Shown here: positions 1 through 6,412 of the stretch, piece by piece | Layout of the letters: the number at the start of each line of letters is the position of its first letter | Numbering within the stretch: position 1 is the stretch's first letter | Assembly (NCBI GenBank): GCA_028709565.1 | Contig: JAQVWU010000176.1 | Span: 1 to 6,469, forward strand | Origin: Eubacteriales bacterium | Lineage (GTDB): Bacteria; Bacillota; Clostridia; Oscillospirales; CAG-272 | Direction of reading: 5' to 3' | Length of the DNA: 6,469 nt | Made by a program: the position numbers and the translations under genes | The notes under the pieces: model-generated | Told to the model about the DNA's origin: nothing | The model's database searches: none | Seen by the model: only the letters and a program-made list of their open reading frames with translations

Positions 1-683
1 GGGCGGTTACATTGGAATAAAGCGGTATACACGGCGCGGATATGTTGATTTTCTCAACATCTGCCTCAAAAAGCGCCGACGCCTCCGTCATATAGGGGCT
101 GTGAAACGCCCCGCTGACCGCAAGTTACCGTTCTGCCCCCGCTTTCGCCAATCATCCGGACAAAATCGTCATATTCTTCTACGCCGCACGCGACGGTCAG
201 CTGTCCCGCGGCATTATAATTCGCGGGATATACATGTTCAAATTCCGCCGCAATAGCCTCGACTTTGGCATTCGGCAATTTCAGCACGGCAGCCATATAA
301 CCTTTATTATTTGACGCGCAGCTGTCCATATATTCCGCGCGTCTGCCTACAAGTTTCAGCCCTTCGTCAAAAGCAAAGGTGCCGGCATACGCGTTAGCGG
401 CCAGTTCTCCCAGAGAAAAACCCGCTGTCATATCGGCTCTGACATCCATCTCGTCAAGCACCGCCGCGCATGCCAGATCCACGACATATAACGCCGGCTG
501 TGTGTTTATCGTCACCGATAACTGCTCCGTGCTTCCGTTGAAACACATATCGCAAATACCGGGATATATCGCCTCGGCAGACTCAAATAATGCCCTGGCA
601 GCCGCGCTGTTATCATACAGGGATTTACCCATACCGCTGTACTGCGCGCCCTGACCGGCAAATACCAACGCTACTCCGCCCAT
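1..683 (-). CDS. fabD: Malonyl-CoA:ACP transacylase (FabD), 3'-truncated by window edge and carrying a frameshift
   Basis: FabD moves malonyl from CoA to the phosphopantetheine arm of ACP, supplying the extender unit for fatty-acid synthesis in the cytoplasm. Seen: the N-terminal GQGAQ motif (residues 10-14), the nucleophile elbow GFSLG with Ser90, and the VGRR arginine region near 113-115. The frame that starts at 683 ends early at a stop at 66-68, but after Thr187 (about 121-125) the adjacent frame reads AVSGAFHSPYM, which holds the catalytic His. It continues to IPLYSNVTA at the window edge, exactly as the family does. One extra base, or two missing bases (which would restore an expected Leu), explains the break. 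About 228 of roughly 310 residues lie in the window. The ATG overlaps the end of fabK by 13 nt, and an AAAGGTG sequence about 7 nt upstream serves as RBS, so translation is probably coupled to fabK. Family identity is certain; whether this copy works as written is doubtful. Confidence 0.9.
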
Positions 684-1619
684 TTTGCGGCACCTTTAAA
701 CAACATTTCTGCCTCGGATACTATTTCGGTAATTATTTCAGCGCATGTCTGTTCCTTTGTTATCATAGCGGCAATCTGTCCCGCCATAATTGTACTGTTT
801 GCCGTTTCGCCGTCAACTGCCGCGCGTCTGAGCGCCCCGGTTCCCATAGATTCGAGTTCCTCTTTTGAAACGGTGATATCGTATTCCTTTTCGAGTAATA
901 ATTTTGACACCTGATTTTTTAAGGCATCTGACCGGATGGCCGAGTCTTTTGCCGGTCAAAATAGTATCAATATCCTTTGCCGCCAGTATTTTATTTTTAT
1001 AGTTTTGATGAATGGTACATTCCCTGGCAACCAGAAACCGTGTCCCCATCTGTATGCCGACCGCGCCGAGCATAAACACGGCAGCCATTCCGCGGCCGTC
1101 AGCTATTCCGCCCGCCGCGATAACCGGTATCTTAACGGCATCGCAAACCTGGGGCACCAGAGCCATGGTGGTCAGCTCTCCGACATGACCGCCCGATTCG
1201 CTGCCCTCGGCTATAACAGCATCCGCGCCGCGCTTTTCCACCATACGCGCCAAAGCACAGGAAGGAATAACCGGTATTATTTTTGTGCCCGCGTCCTTCC
1301 ACAACGGAATAAACCTCGACGGATTGCCCGCGCCGGTTGTAACGACGGGTATCTTTTCCTCGGCAATGACAGACGCGACTTCCTCAGCGAAAGGGCTCAT
1401 GAGCATTACATTGACACCGAAGGGTTTGGCGGTCATTTCTCTGGTTTTTTGAATCTCAGACCGCAGTTGTTCCCCGTTTGAATTCATGGCTGCAATAATG
1501 CCCAGCCCTCCCGCGTTGGAAACGGCAGAGGCTAAAGACGCGTTGGAAACCCACGCCATACCCCCCTGTAAAACGGGATATTCAATGCCCAGCAGATCGC
1601 AGATATCTGTTTTAATCAT
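671..1619 (-). CDS. fabK: FMN-dependent enoyl-ACP reductase II (FabK), with an apparent frameshift at a run of six A's
   Basis: FabK reduces trans-2-enoyl-ACP with NAD(P)H and FMN, the last step of each elongation round. It replaces FabI in many Bacillota and is insensitive to triclosan. Seen: N-terminal GIEYPVLQGGMAWV, the ESGGH motif with the catalytic His145 (His144 in the pneumococcal enzyme), and the FMN phosphate-binding stretch IPVIAAGGIADG (164-175) followed by GIQMGTRF. The frame from ATG 1619 leaves the family after Lys234 and would run on to 813. From the A6 run (915-920) the neighbouring frame gives NQVSKLLLEKEY, then MGTGALRRA and IMAGQIAAMI, and stops at 671-673, as in pneumococcal FabK. 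Removing one A gives a 315-residue protein, the normal length. The start is 3 nt after the acpP stop with no strong RBS, suggesting coupling. It could be a true recent null mutation or a sequence error; identity is secure. Confidence 0.9.
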
Positions 1620-1622
1620 AAT

Positions 1623-1841
1623 TTATAATAATCCGTCTATATATTTCGCAAGCTGTCCTACGTTCTTTATATCCGCATCAATCTCAATCGTAACATTCAA
1701 CTCGTCTTCGAGTTTCATCATTATTTCAACGATATCCAGTGAATCCAGATTAATCGATTCAAATGTTGTATCCGTATTGATGTCGGCTATATCCATTTCT
1801 TTGTATTCGGCGAGAATAGCGATAATCTTTTCGAGTGCCAT
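1623..1841 (-). CDS. acpP: Acyl carrier protein
   Basis: This 72-residue acidic protein carries growing acyl chains as thioesters on a 4'-phosphopantetheine arm and is the shared substrate carrier of FabD, FabH and FabK encoded around it. The attachment site is Ser34 in the motif NLDSLDIVEI, the classic DSL signature at the start of helix II. Length and acidity match the family, although it lacks the few extra C-terminal residues of E. coli ACP (77 residues). The start ATG at 1839-1841 has a strong RBS (GGAGG at about 1848-1852). It lies 51 nt after fabH and 3 nt before fabK. The strong RBS fits the high ACP level cells need compared with the flanking enzymes. No anomalies. Confidence 0.95.
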   Translation of the reverse strand: MALEKIIAILAEYKEMDIADINTDTTFESINLDSLDIVEIMMKLEDELNVTIEIDADIKNVGQLAKYIDGLL

Positions 1842-1892
1842 AGTATTCCTCCAAAAATTTTAATAATTTAATATTTATTATAAAACGGAGCT

Positions 1893-2855
1893 TTAAAAAC
1901 TCCAGTTTAAAATACATGCCGATGTTGTAAGACCCGAACCGAAAGCCGACAGCAATATCCTGTCGTCTTTTTCCAGCAATCCCGCGCGGTTAATTTCGTC
2001 GAGCAGCAAAGGTATACTCGCCGATGACGTGTTGCCGTAAAACTCAAGATTATGCGGGAATTTGTCTTCCGGCTGGCCCAGCTTTTGCCTCGCCGAATCT
2101 ATGATACGCATATTTGCCTGATGGATAAAAAAATATGCGATATCATTGGGTGTCATCGCGTTTTTATCAAGCAGGCGCTGAATATCGTTTGTTATGGCTT
2201 CAACGGCGAATTTATATATTTCCTGCCCGTTCATATGCAGAAACGGCGGATATTCCTCGGTTTGTTCAAAGGGGGAGTTGTTTGGTGACCTGCCTACATA
2301 CAGGTGTTCATAGCTGCCTTTAATATTCAGTGAGAGATCGATACAGCCGTCACCCGGTACGCAAATTACCGCGCCGGCGGCGTCTCCGAATAATATACAC
2401 GTTTTGCGGTCGGTCCAGTCGGTCATGCGGGACATGCCTTCGGCGCATACTATAAGAACAGCGGTTGCTTTTTTTGCCGTCAGATAACTGTCAGCCATAT
2501 CCAGCGCAAAGATAAAACCCGAACAACCCATATTAATATCAAACATATGCGTACAATTTATTCCGAGTTTCGCGGACAGCAGACAGCACATCGACGGAGA
2601 AATGAAATCCCCCTGCAGCGATGAAATTATTATCATGTCGATATCCGATGACATTAATCCGGCGCTGCGCATAGCCTCCAGCGAAGCCTTTTCAGCCAAA
2701 TCCAGCAGTGTTTCGCTTTTCATGACACGCCGCTCGCAAATACCGGTACGTGTTTTTATCCATTCGTCGCTTGTATCCAAAAAAGCGGTAAGATCGTTAT
2801 TTGTGACAACCGTTTCGGGCACGGAACTACCCGTTCCGCATATTTTAAACCCCAT
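1893..2855 (-). CDS. fabH: Beta-ketoacyl-ACP synthase III (FabH)
   Basis: FabH starts type II fatty-acid synthesis by condensing an acyl-CoA primer (acetyl-CoA or branched) with malonyl-ACP to give a 3-ketoacyl-ACP. The 320-residue length is normal. The full Cys-His-Asn triad is present: Cys111 in DINMGCSGFIFAL, His245 in FIHQANMRI, and Asn275 in YGNTSSASIPL. The N-terminal TSDEWIKTRTGI (28-39) and C-terminal LSAFGSGLTTSACIL segments are also typical. The GNTSSASIPL loop is the usual bacterial form. The ATG at 2855 follows a GGAGA sequence about 7 nt upstream. The gene starts 16 nt after the MarR stop and is followed 51 nt later by acpP, so it is the first enzyme gene of the operon. Whether it prefers straight or branched primers cannot be told from sequence alone. 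Confidence 0.96.
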   Translation of the reverse strand: MGFKICGTGSSVPETVVTNNDLTAFLDTSDEWIKTRTGICERRVMKSETLLDLAEKASLEAMRSAGLMSSDIDMIIISSLQGDFISPSMCCLLSAKLGINCTHMFDINMGCSGFIFALDMADSYLTAKKATAVLIVCAEGMSRMTDWTDRKTCILFGDAAGAVICVPGDGCIDLSLNIKGSYEHLYVGRSPNNSPFEQTEEYPPFLHMNGQEIYKFAVEAITNDIQRLLDKNAMTPNDIAYFFIHQANMRIIDSARQKLGQPEDKFPHNLEFYGNTSSASIPLLLDEINRAGLLEKDDRILLSAFGSGLTTSACILNWSF

Positions 2856-2871
2856 TTGTTATTCTCCATAT

Positions 2872-3333
2872 CTACGATTCGGATTTGTTGTAATTATTCT
2901 CAAAAAAACGATTCAGTTTTTCAAGTGTTCTGATAAGTATATCAACCTCTTCATCGGTTAATATCATGAATAGTTCGCGTATCATCAGCTTGTGGAAATA
3001 ACGATGAGCCATATTCATACGGTTTCCCTGTTTTGTAAGGGTGATATAAACATGTCGGCCGTCTTTTTTGCCCCTGCTCTTTAAGACATAACCTTTTTTC
3101 TCCAGCTTGGATACCGCCACGGTTACCGTGGGCATAGTCACCGAAAGGTCCTGCGCTATATCACCTATTGTGCGGCCTTCTTCACCGTTCTTGTTTATAG
3201 ATTCCAATATATGAAATTCGGTAATCGACAAATTCGCGCCGGTTTTTTTCAGAGCCTGGTCTTCTACTTTATTGACACCGTTATATGCTGACACGAGCAA
3301 TTCATTTAATATGCCCGATTTAGTGAAATCCAT
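2872..3333 (-). CDS. fabT: MarR-family transcriptional regulator, FabT-like, of fatty-acid synthesis
   Basis: This 153-residue winged helix-turn-helix protein matches MarR architecture: N-terminal dimerisation helices, an HTH at about residues 55-81 (IGDIAQDLSVTMPTVTVAV), and a wing at about 85-100 with the conserved D91-G-R93 beta-hairpin, followed by ITLTKQG. C-terminal helices complete the dimer interface. FabT of streptococci, a MarR protein that represses fab genes with acyl-ACP as corepressor, has the same position before fabH, and phrases such as the ITEFHILESI helix and the RYFHKLMI segment resemble it. The function is therefore inferred from family plus neighbourhood; the ligand is not shown. 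The ATG at 3331-3333 has an AGG about 5 nt upstream. A palindrome between its promoter and start codon suggests autoregulation. fabH follows after 16 nt. Confidence 0.87.
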   Translation of the reverse strand: MDFTKSGILNELLVSAYNGVNKVEDQALKKTGANLSITEFHILESINKNGEEGRTIGDIAQDLSVTMPTVTVAVSKLEKKGYVLKSRGKKDGRHVYITLTKQGNRMNMAHRYFHKLMIRELFMILTDEEVDILIRTLEKLNRFFENNYNKSES

Positions 3334-3375
3334 AAGTACCTGTCCCTTATAATTATATACTGTCCCGCAAACAAG

Positions 3376-3388
3376 TTAGTTTAACTAA
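3376..3388. promoter_or_regulatory. Palindromic operator candidate for the MarR/FabT-like regulator
   Basis: TTAGTT-T-AACTAA is a perfect 13-nt palindrome with 6-nt arms. It sits about +4 to +16 relative to the predicted start of the upstream promoter, and over the -35 zone of a possible second promoter whose -10 is TATAAT at 3352-3357. Size, symmetry and AT-rich half-sites suit a MarR dimer. It is related to, but not identical with, the TTTGA-type FabT box. Binding is inferred. Confidence 0.5.
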
Positions 3389-3397
3389 TTAATTAAT

Positions 3398-3426
3398 ATA
3401 TTACTCGGTATTTCAATTGCTTTCAA
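3398..3426 (-). promoter_or_regulatory. Sigma-A promoter of the fab operon
   Basis: On the minus strand there is a -35 TTGAAA (3421-3426), a 17-bp spacer and a -10 TAATAT (3398-3403). Transcription would start near 3391, leaving a leader of about 58 nt before the regulator ATG. A second -10-like TATAAT at 3352-3357 lacks a recognisable -35. Confidence 0.65.
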
Positions 3427-3482
3427 GATATTTTTGATAATTTTATGTTAATAATGTTTGAATGACCCGGCTGCATATATTT

Positions 3483-3688
3483 TCATACATATATATGCCC
3501 CGGCTTTGCCTCTGTGCTGCCGTCTGCCTCAATGCCGCTGATAATGACCTCAGCGAGCCTTTTTTGTATAACCGTACGCGCTTACATAGGCAACAACCAC
3601 GGTGGGTTTTTCGTTGATGCGTACTTTACACTATCGCTCGTATAATCCCCAGAATTTGTCGGCTTTTCCCGGATTGCAGAAAGGTGCT
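3483..3688 (-). pseudogene. Degraded fragment resembling the flavodoxin domain of an A-type flavoprotein (flavodiiron/FprA family)
   Basis: Between groEL and the fab operon the minus strand reads NPGKADKFWGLYER, an in-frame TAG, then EKPTVVVAYVSAYGYTKK. After a one-base shift at a run of six A's (3560-3565) it reads LAEVIISGIEADGS and ends at a TGA at 3483-3485. The VVVAYVSAYGYT..LAEVI pattern is the first beta strand and FMN phosphate loop of the flavodoxin domain found at the C-terminal half of flavodiiron proteins, which reduce O2 or NO. The preceding W-x-LYER resembles the linker before that domain. Only about 65 of some 400 residues remain, with a stop and a frameshift and no start codon, so it is a relic. 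A faint MICRTHGR further upstream (about 3782-3805) recalls the metal-ligand CPxHGP motif but is too weak to include. The assignment is from pattern memory, without an alignment. Confidence 0.55.
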
Positions 3689-3828
3689 GACCGAAATTGA
3701 ATCCTCGTTTGAATCAGATAAATTTCGATACGGGCGAGGGGTTCAATATCCGTTTAATGCCGGACGCAAGCGATATAACTGCCGCCCGTGAGTTCGGCAA
3801 ATCATTTGCGGTCAAAATCAGGCAATTT

Positions 3829-3875
3829 AAAAAACAGCTGCAATACGTTTTGATGCGTATTGCAGCTGTTTTTTT
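3829..3875. terminator. Bidirectional intrinsic terminator after groEL
   Basis: A perfect 17-bp inverted repeat (3831-3847 with 3856-3872) encloses an 8-nt loop. Its minus-strand transcript ends in six U's and its plus-strand transcript in seven, so it can stop transcription from both sides. It begins about 20 nt after the groEL stop codon and isolates the chaperonin operon from the fab operon. Confidence 0.9.
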
Positions 3876-3894
3876 ATTTATATTCAGACAGAGA

Positions 3895-5535
3895 TTAATA
3901 CATTCCGCCCATGCCGCCGTCCATACCGCCGCCCTGCGCCGGCATAGGTGCAGGAGGCTCTTTAATATCGGCGACAAGCGCTTCGGTAGTGAGGATTATG
4001 GATGCGATTGAGGCAGCGTTTTGCATACAGTAACGCGCAACCTTGGTCGGATCGACTATTCCCGCTTCGACCATATCGCCGTAAACTTCTTTTGCTGCAT
4101 CAAAACCATAACCGACTTTGCCGGTTGATTTAACCTTATCGGCTACAACCGATCCCTCATAACCCGCATTTTCGGCAATCTGACGCAGGGGTTCTTCAAG
4201 CGCTCTGATCACTATGCGTACCCCTGTTTTTTCATCACCTTCGGTTGTGTCGAGGAGTTTGGTTACATCATCTATAACATTTAGATAAGCGATTCCGCCG
4301 CCGGCAACGATGCCCTCTTCAACAGCGGCTTTGGTAGCGTTAAGCGCGTCTTCTATACGCAGCTTCTTGTCCTTCATCTCGGTTTCGGTTGCGGCACCGA
4401 CCTTGATAACGGCTACGCCGCCCGATAACTTTGCGAGTCTTTCCTGAAGTTTTTCCCGGTCGAAATCGGATGTTGTTGTTTCAATGCCGGATCTGATCTG
4501 GTTGATCCTTCCTTTAATGTCCTCGGGAGCACCTTCTCCGCCGACAATAATGGTGTTTTCCTTGTTGACCTTAACCTGACGCGCTCGTCCGAGCTGATCG
4601 ATTTTGGTTTCCTTGAGTTCGAGACCGAGTTCTTCGGAGATAACGTCCCCGCCGGTCAGGGCGGCTATATCGCGGAGCATTTCTTTGCGGCGATCGCCAA
4701 AGCCCGGAGCCTTAACCGCCACGCATGTAAAGGTACCGCGAAGCTTATTGAGTACAAGTGTAGTCAGCGCTTCACCTTCTACATCCTCTGCGATGATAAG
4801 CAGTTTTCTGCCCGCCTGCACAACCTGTTCGAGCAGGGGTAAAATATCCTGAATGTTGGAAATCTTCTTCTCGGTTATTAAAACGAGAGCGTCATCCAGA
4901 ACGGCTTCCATTTTATCGGTGTCCGTTGCCATATAAGGCGAAATATAGCCGCGGTCGAACTGCATACCTTCAACCACTTCGCAATAAGTTTCGGCTGACT
5001 TGGATTCCTCAACGGTGATAACCCCGTCGGCCGTAACCTTCTCCATAGCGTCGGCTATAAGAGTTCCTATAACTTCATCCGAGGCGGAAATGGTACCTAC
5101 GCGGGCAATATCGTCATATCCGTTAACCTTACTGGAATGGGAAACGAGGCTTTCTACCGCTTTATCGGTAGCCTTCTGAATACCGCGGCGGATAACCATC
5201 GGATTTGCGCCGGCAGCGATATTTTTCATACCCTCGCGTACCAGAGCCTGAGCAAGCAGTGTAGCGGTAGTTGTTCCGTCCCCGGCTGCGTCATTTGTCT
5301 TAGTGGCAACTTCTTTAATGAGCTGCGCGCCCATGTTCTCCATAGAATCTTCGAGTTCTATTTCTTTGGCAATGGTAACACCGTCGTTAATAATCAGCGG
5401 AGAGCCGTATTTCTTATCGAGAACAACGTTTCTGCCTTTGGGTCCGAGTGTTATTTTTACTGTATCGGCAAGTTTATCAATACCGCGAAGCAGAGCGTTT
5501 CTTGCTTCTATGCCATAAATTAATTCTTTAGCCAT
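3895..5535 (-). CDS. groEL: Chaperonin GroEL (Hsp60)
   Basis: This 546-residue protein forms the double-ring ATP-driven folding chamber in the cytoplasm, working with the GroES lid encoded just upstream. Seen in order: TLGPKGRNV at 29-37, the ATP-site Asp51 in NDGVTIAKEI, the GDGTTTAT nucleotide loop with Asp86, the catalytic Asp396 in RIEDALNAT, and the family signature AAVEEGIVAGGG (403-414). The flexible C-terminal tail is the usual glycine-methionine type (GGGMDGGMGGMY). The length is normal and there are no gaps. The ATG at 5535 has a GGAGG at 5543-5547, 7 nt upstream, and is 30 nt after the groES stop. Transcription is shared with groES from the CIRCE-controlled promoter and ends at the hairpin about 20 nt past the stop. 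Confidence 0.98.
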   Translation of the reverse strand: MAKELIYGIEARNALLRGIDKLADTVKITLGPKGRNVVLDKKYGSPLIINDGVTIAKEIELEDSMENMGAQLIKEVATKTNDAAGDGTTTATLLAQALVREGMKNIAAGANPMVIRRGIQKATDKAVESLVSHSSKVNGYDDIARVGTISASDEVIGTLIADAMEKVTADGVITVEESKSAETYCEVVEGMQFDRGYISPYMATDTDKMEAVLDDALVLITEKKISNIQDILPLLEQVVQAGRKLLIIAEDVEGEALTTLVLNKLRGTFTCVAVKAPGFGDRRKEMLRDIAALTGGDVISEELGLELKETKIDQLGRARQVKVNKENTIIVGGEGAPEDIKGRINQIRSGIETTTSDFDREKLQERLAKLSGGVAVIKVGAATETEMKDKKLRIEDALNATKAAVEEGIVAGGGIAYLNVIDDVTKLLDTTEGDEKTGVRIVIRALEEPLRQIAENAGYEGSVVADKVKSTGKVGYGFDAAKEVYGDMVEAGIVDPTKVARYCMQNAASIASIILTTEALVADIKEPPAPMPAQGGGMDGGMGGMY

Positions 5536-5565
5536 TATTTATCCTCCGTTTAATTGTTATTAAAA

Positions 5566-5850
5566 TCAGTCAACTATAGCAAGTATATCGCTCTGTCTGA
5601 CTATTGTATATTCGGTCTCGCCGTATTTCACTTCGGTTCCCGAATATTTGCTTGTTATAACCCTGTCACCCGGTTTAACCGTCATGACAACTTCCTTACC
5701 GTCAACAAGTCCGCCGGGGCCTATTGCGATTATTTCCGCTATCTGAGGTTTTTCTTTGGCGGAACCGGTCAGTATAATCCCGCTTTTCGTGGTCTCCTCA
5801 GCTTCGACCAATTTGATAACTACACGGTCTGCTAAAGGTCTGATATTCAT
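5566..5850 (-). CDS. groES: Co-chaperonin GroES (Hsp10)
   Basis: This 94-residue subunit makes the heptameric lid that caps GroEL and encloses the folding substrate. Seen: the N-terminal NIRPLADRVVIK strand, the mobile loop (about residues 17-33) with the SGIIL tripeptide region that docks on GroEL, the roof segment around 45-55 (GPGGLVDGKEV), and the C-terminal DILAIVD. The length is the family norm. The ATG at 5850 is preceded by a perfect AGGAGG (5858-5863) with 7-nt spacing. It is the first gene of the groES-groEL operon; groEL starts 30 nt after its stop. The leader carries the CIRCE operator, so HrcA repression relieved by heat or misfolded protein is expected. Confidence 0.98.
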   Translation of the reverse strand: MNIRPLADRVVIKLVEAEETTKSGIILTGSAKEKPQIAEIIAIGPGGLVDGKEVVMTVKPGDRVITSKYSGTEVKYGETEYTIVRQSDILAIVD

Positions 5851-5892
5851 CTTGTTTCCTCCTGTAATTAATTGAGTTTATTTTCTGTATTT

Positions 5893-5919
5893 TTAGCACT
5901 CGAAGGTGTTGAGTGCTAA
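5893..5919. promoter_or_regulatory. CIRCE operator (HrcA binding site)
   Basis: TTAGCACTC, nine bases, GAGTGCTAA: both arms are identical to the consensus. It lies just downstream of the groES -10 box, within the first transcribed bases, where HrcA binding blocks transcription and the hairpin can form in the mRNA leader. hrcA itself is not in the window. Confidence 0.98.
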
Positions 5920-5930
5920 TCAACATCATT

Positions 5931-5959
5931 ATTGTACAAAGTTTCCTTTGAAAAATCAA
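5931..5959 (-). promoter_or_regulatory. Sigma-A promoter of groES-groEL
   Basis: The minus strand has -35 TTGATT (5954-5959), a 17-bp spacer and -10 TACAAT (5931-5936). The predicted start near 5924 puts CIRCE at about +5 to +31. The spacer contains a further palindrome, CAAAG-N4-CTTTG (5937-5950). Confidence 0.85.
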
Positions 5960-6124
5960 GCATATTGACGTTAATTTACACAACATTAACATTTTTATAA
6001 CATATATATCGGGGCATCATATATTTACATAATTGCAGAAACCATACATGCAAACCACGGTATTATAACAGTATTGTGTCCGCGGCTATATTAAGATATG
6101 CGTTTTTAGTCTGCGCCAGGGCAT

Positions 6125-6165
6125 AAAAAAATGCGACTGTCGTTATGTACCGAAAATCGCACTTT
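6125..6165 (-). terminator. Intrinsic terminator of the tRNA-Thr gene
   Basis: On the minus strand, AAAGTGCGA (6157-6165) pairs with TCGCATTTT with one G-U pair, and the transcript then runs through a tract of seven U's (6125-6131). The roughly 20-nt loop may hold a small inner stem. It lies shortly after the tRNA 3' end. Confidence 0.7.
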
Positions 6166-6172
6166 ATTCTTC

Positions 6173-6248
6173 TGGAGCTGCTAATCAGAATCGAACTGAT
6201 GACCTCATCCTTACCAAGGATGTGCTCTACCGACTGAGCCATAGCAGC
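6173..6248 (-). tRNA. tRNA-Thr (anticodon GGU)
   Basis: The 76-nt minus-strand sequence folds as a full cloverleaf. It has a perfect 7-bp acceptor stem (GCTGCTA with TAGCAGC), a D-arm GCTC/GAGC, an anticodon stem CATCC/GGATG around loop TTGGTAA, and a T-arm ATCAG/CTGAT with loop TTCGATT. Position 73 is U, followed by an encoded CCA. The anticodon GGU (6213-6215) reads the threonine codons ACC and ACU, and the D-arm and anticodon loop match known bacterial tRNA-Thr. It stands alone, with its own promoter and terminator. Confidence 0.97.
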
Positions 6249-6286
6249 ATACACAATTTTTTATCTGTTGTAAGCCGACCTTCAAT

Positions 6287-6315
6287 ATTATAAACGGTAT
6301 CGGCGATTTTGTCAA
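6287..6315 (-). promoter_or_regulatory. Consensus sigma-A promoter of tRNA-Thr
   Basis: TTGACA (6310-6315), a 17-bp spacer and TATAAT (6287-6292) on the minus strand match the sigma-A consensus at all twelve positions. The predicted start near 6280 gives a 5' leader of about 32 nt for RNase P removal. A second TTGACA at 6353-6358 has no fitting -10. Confidence 0.88.
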
Positions 6316-6412
6316 GTGGTTATTCTAATATTCTTGCATCAGATTCTGTGGTTGTCAATCATTTGGTCCAATTTTTACGTGTTCAATGTGATATAAGAGT
6401 TTATGCCTTATA

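Larger units (their letters stand above)
3346..3894. other. 549-nt intergenic region between groEL and the fab operon
   Basis: No intact gene is seen on either strand. From the groEL side it holds the 17-bp bidirectional terminator (3829-3875), about 140 nt with no recognised content (3689-3828), the flavoprotein relic (3483-3688), and an AT-rich stretch with the fab promoter and palindrome (3346-3482). Open frames on the plus strand at 3688-3790 and from 3697 resemble no family I know; the latter runs through the terminator into groEL, so I treat both as chance. Confidence 0.7.

Noticed and set aside
915..920. Programmed ribosomal frameshift in fabK
   Set aside because: The needed shift is +1 (or -2), the site is CTT AAA AAA with no stop codon or clear stimulator as in prfB, and FabK is not known to use recoding. 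An indel is simpler.
936..1481. 181-codon open frame on the plus strand inside fabK
   Set aside because: It is antisense to an unmistakable FabK sequence, has no RBS, and its translation resembles no family.
1887..1903. GGAG-N9-CTCC hairpin and a TATAAT-like box between fabH and acpP
   Set aside because: The stem is only 4 bp and no -35 fits the box at 1877-1882, so neither an attenuator nor an internal acpP promoter is supported.
3697..4011. 104-codon plus-strand frame starting in the groEL-fab gap
   Set aside because: It reads straight through the 17-bp terminator and into the groEL 3' end in antisense, and it lacks an RBS.
5798..5992. 64-codon minus-strand frame over the groES leader
   Set aside because: It spans the promoter, CIRCE and groES RBS in another frame and has no family likeness.
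6063..6254. 63-codon minus-strand frame covering the tRNA region
   Set aside because: Its N-terminal half is simply the translated tRNA-Thr sequence; the cloverleaf explains it.
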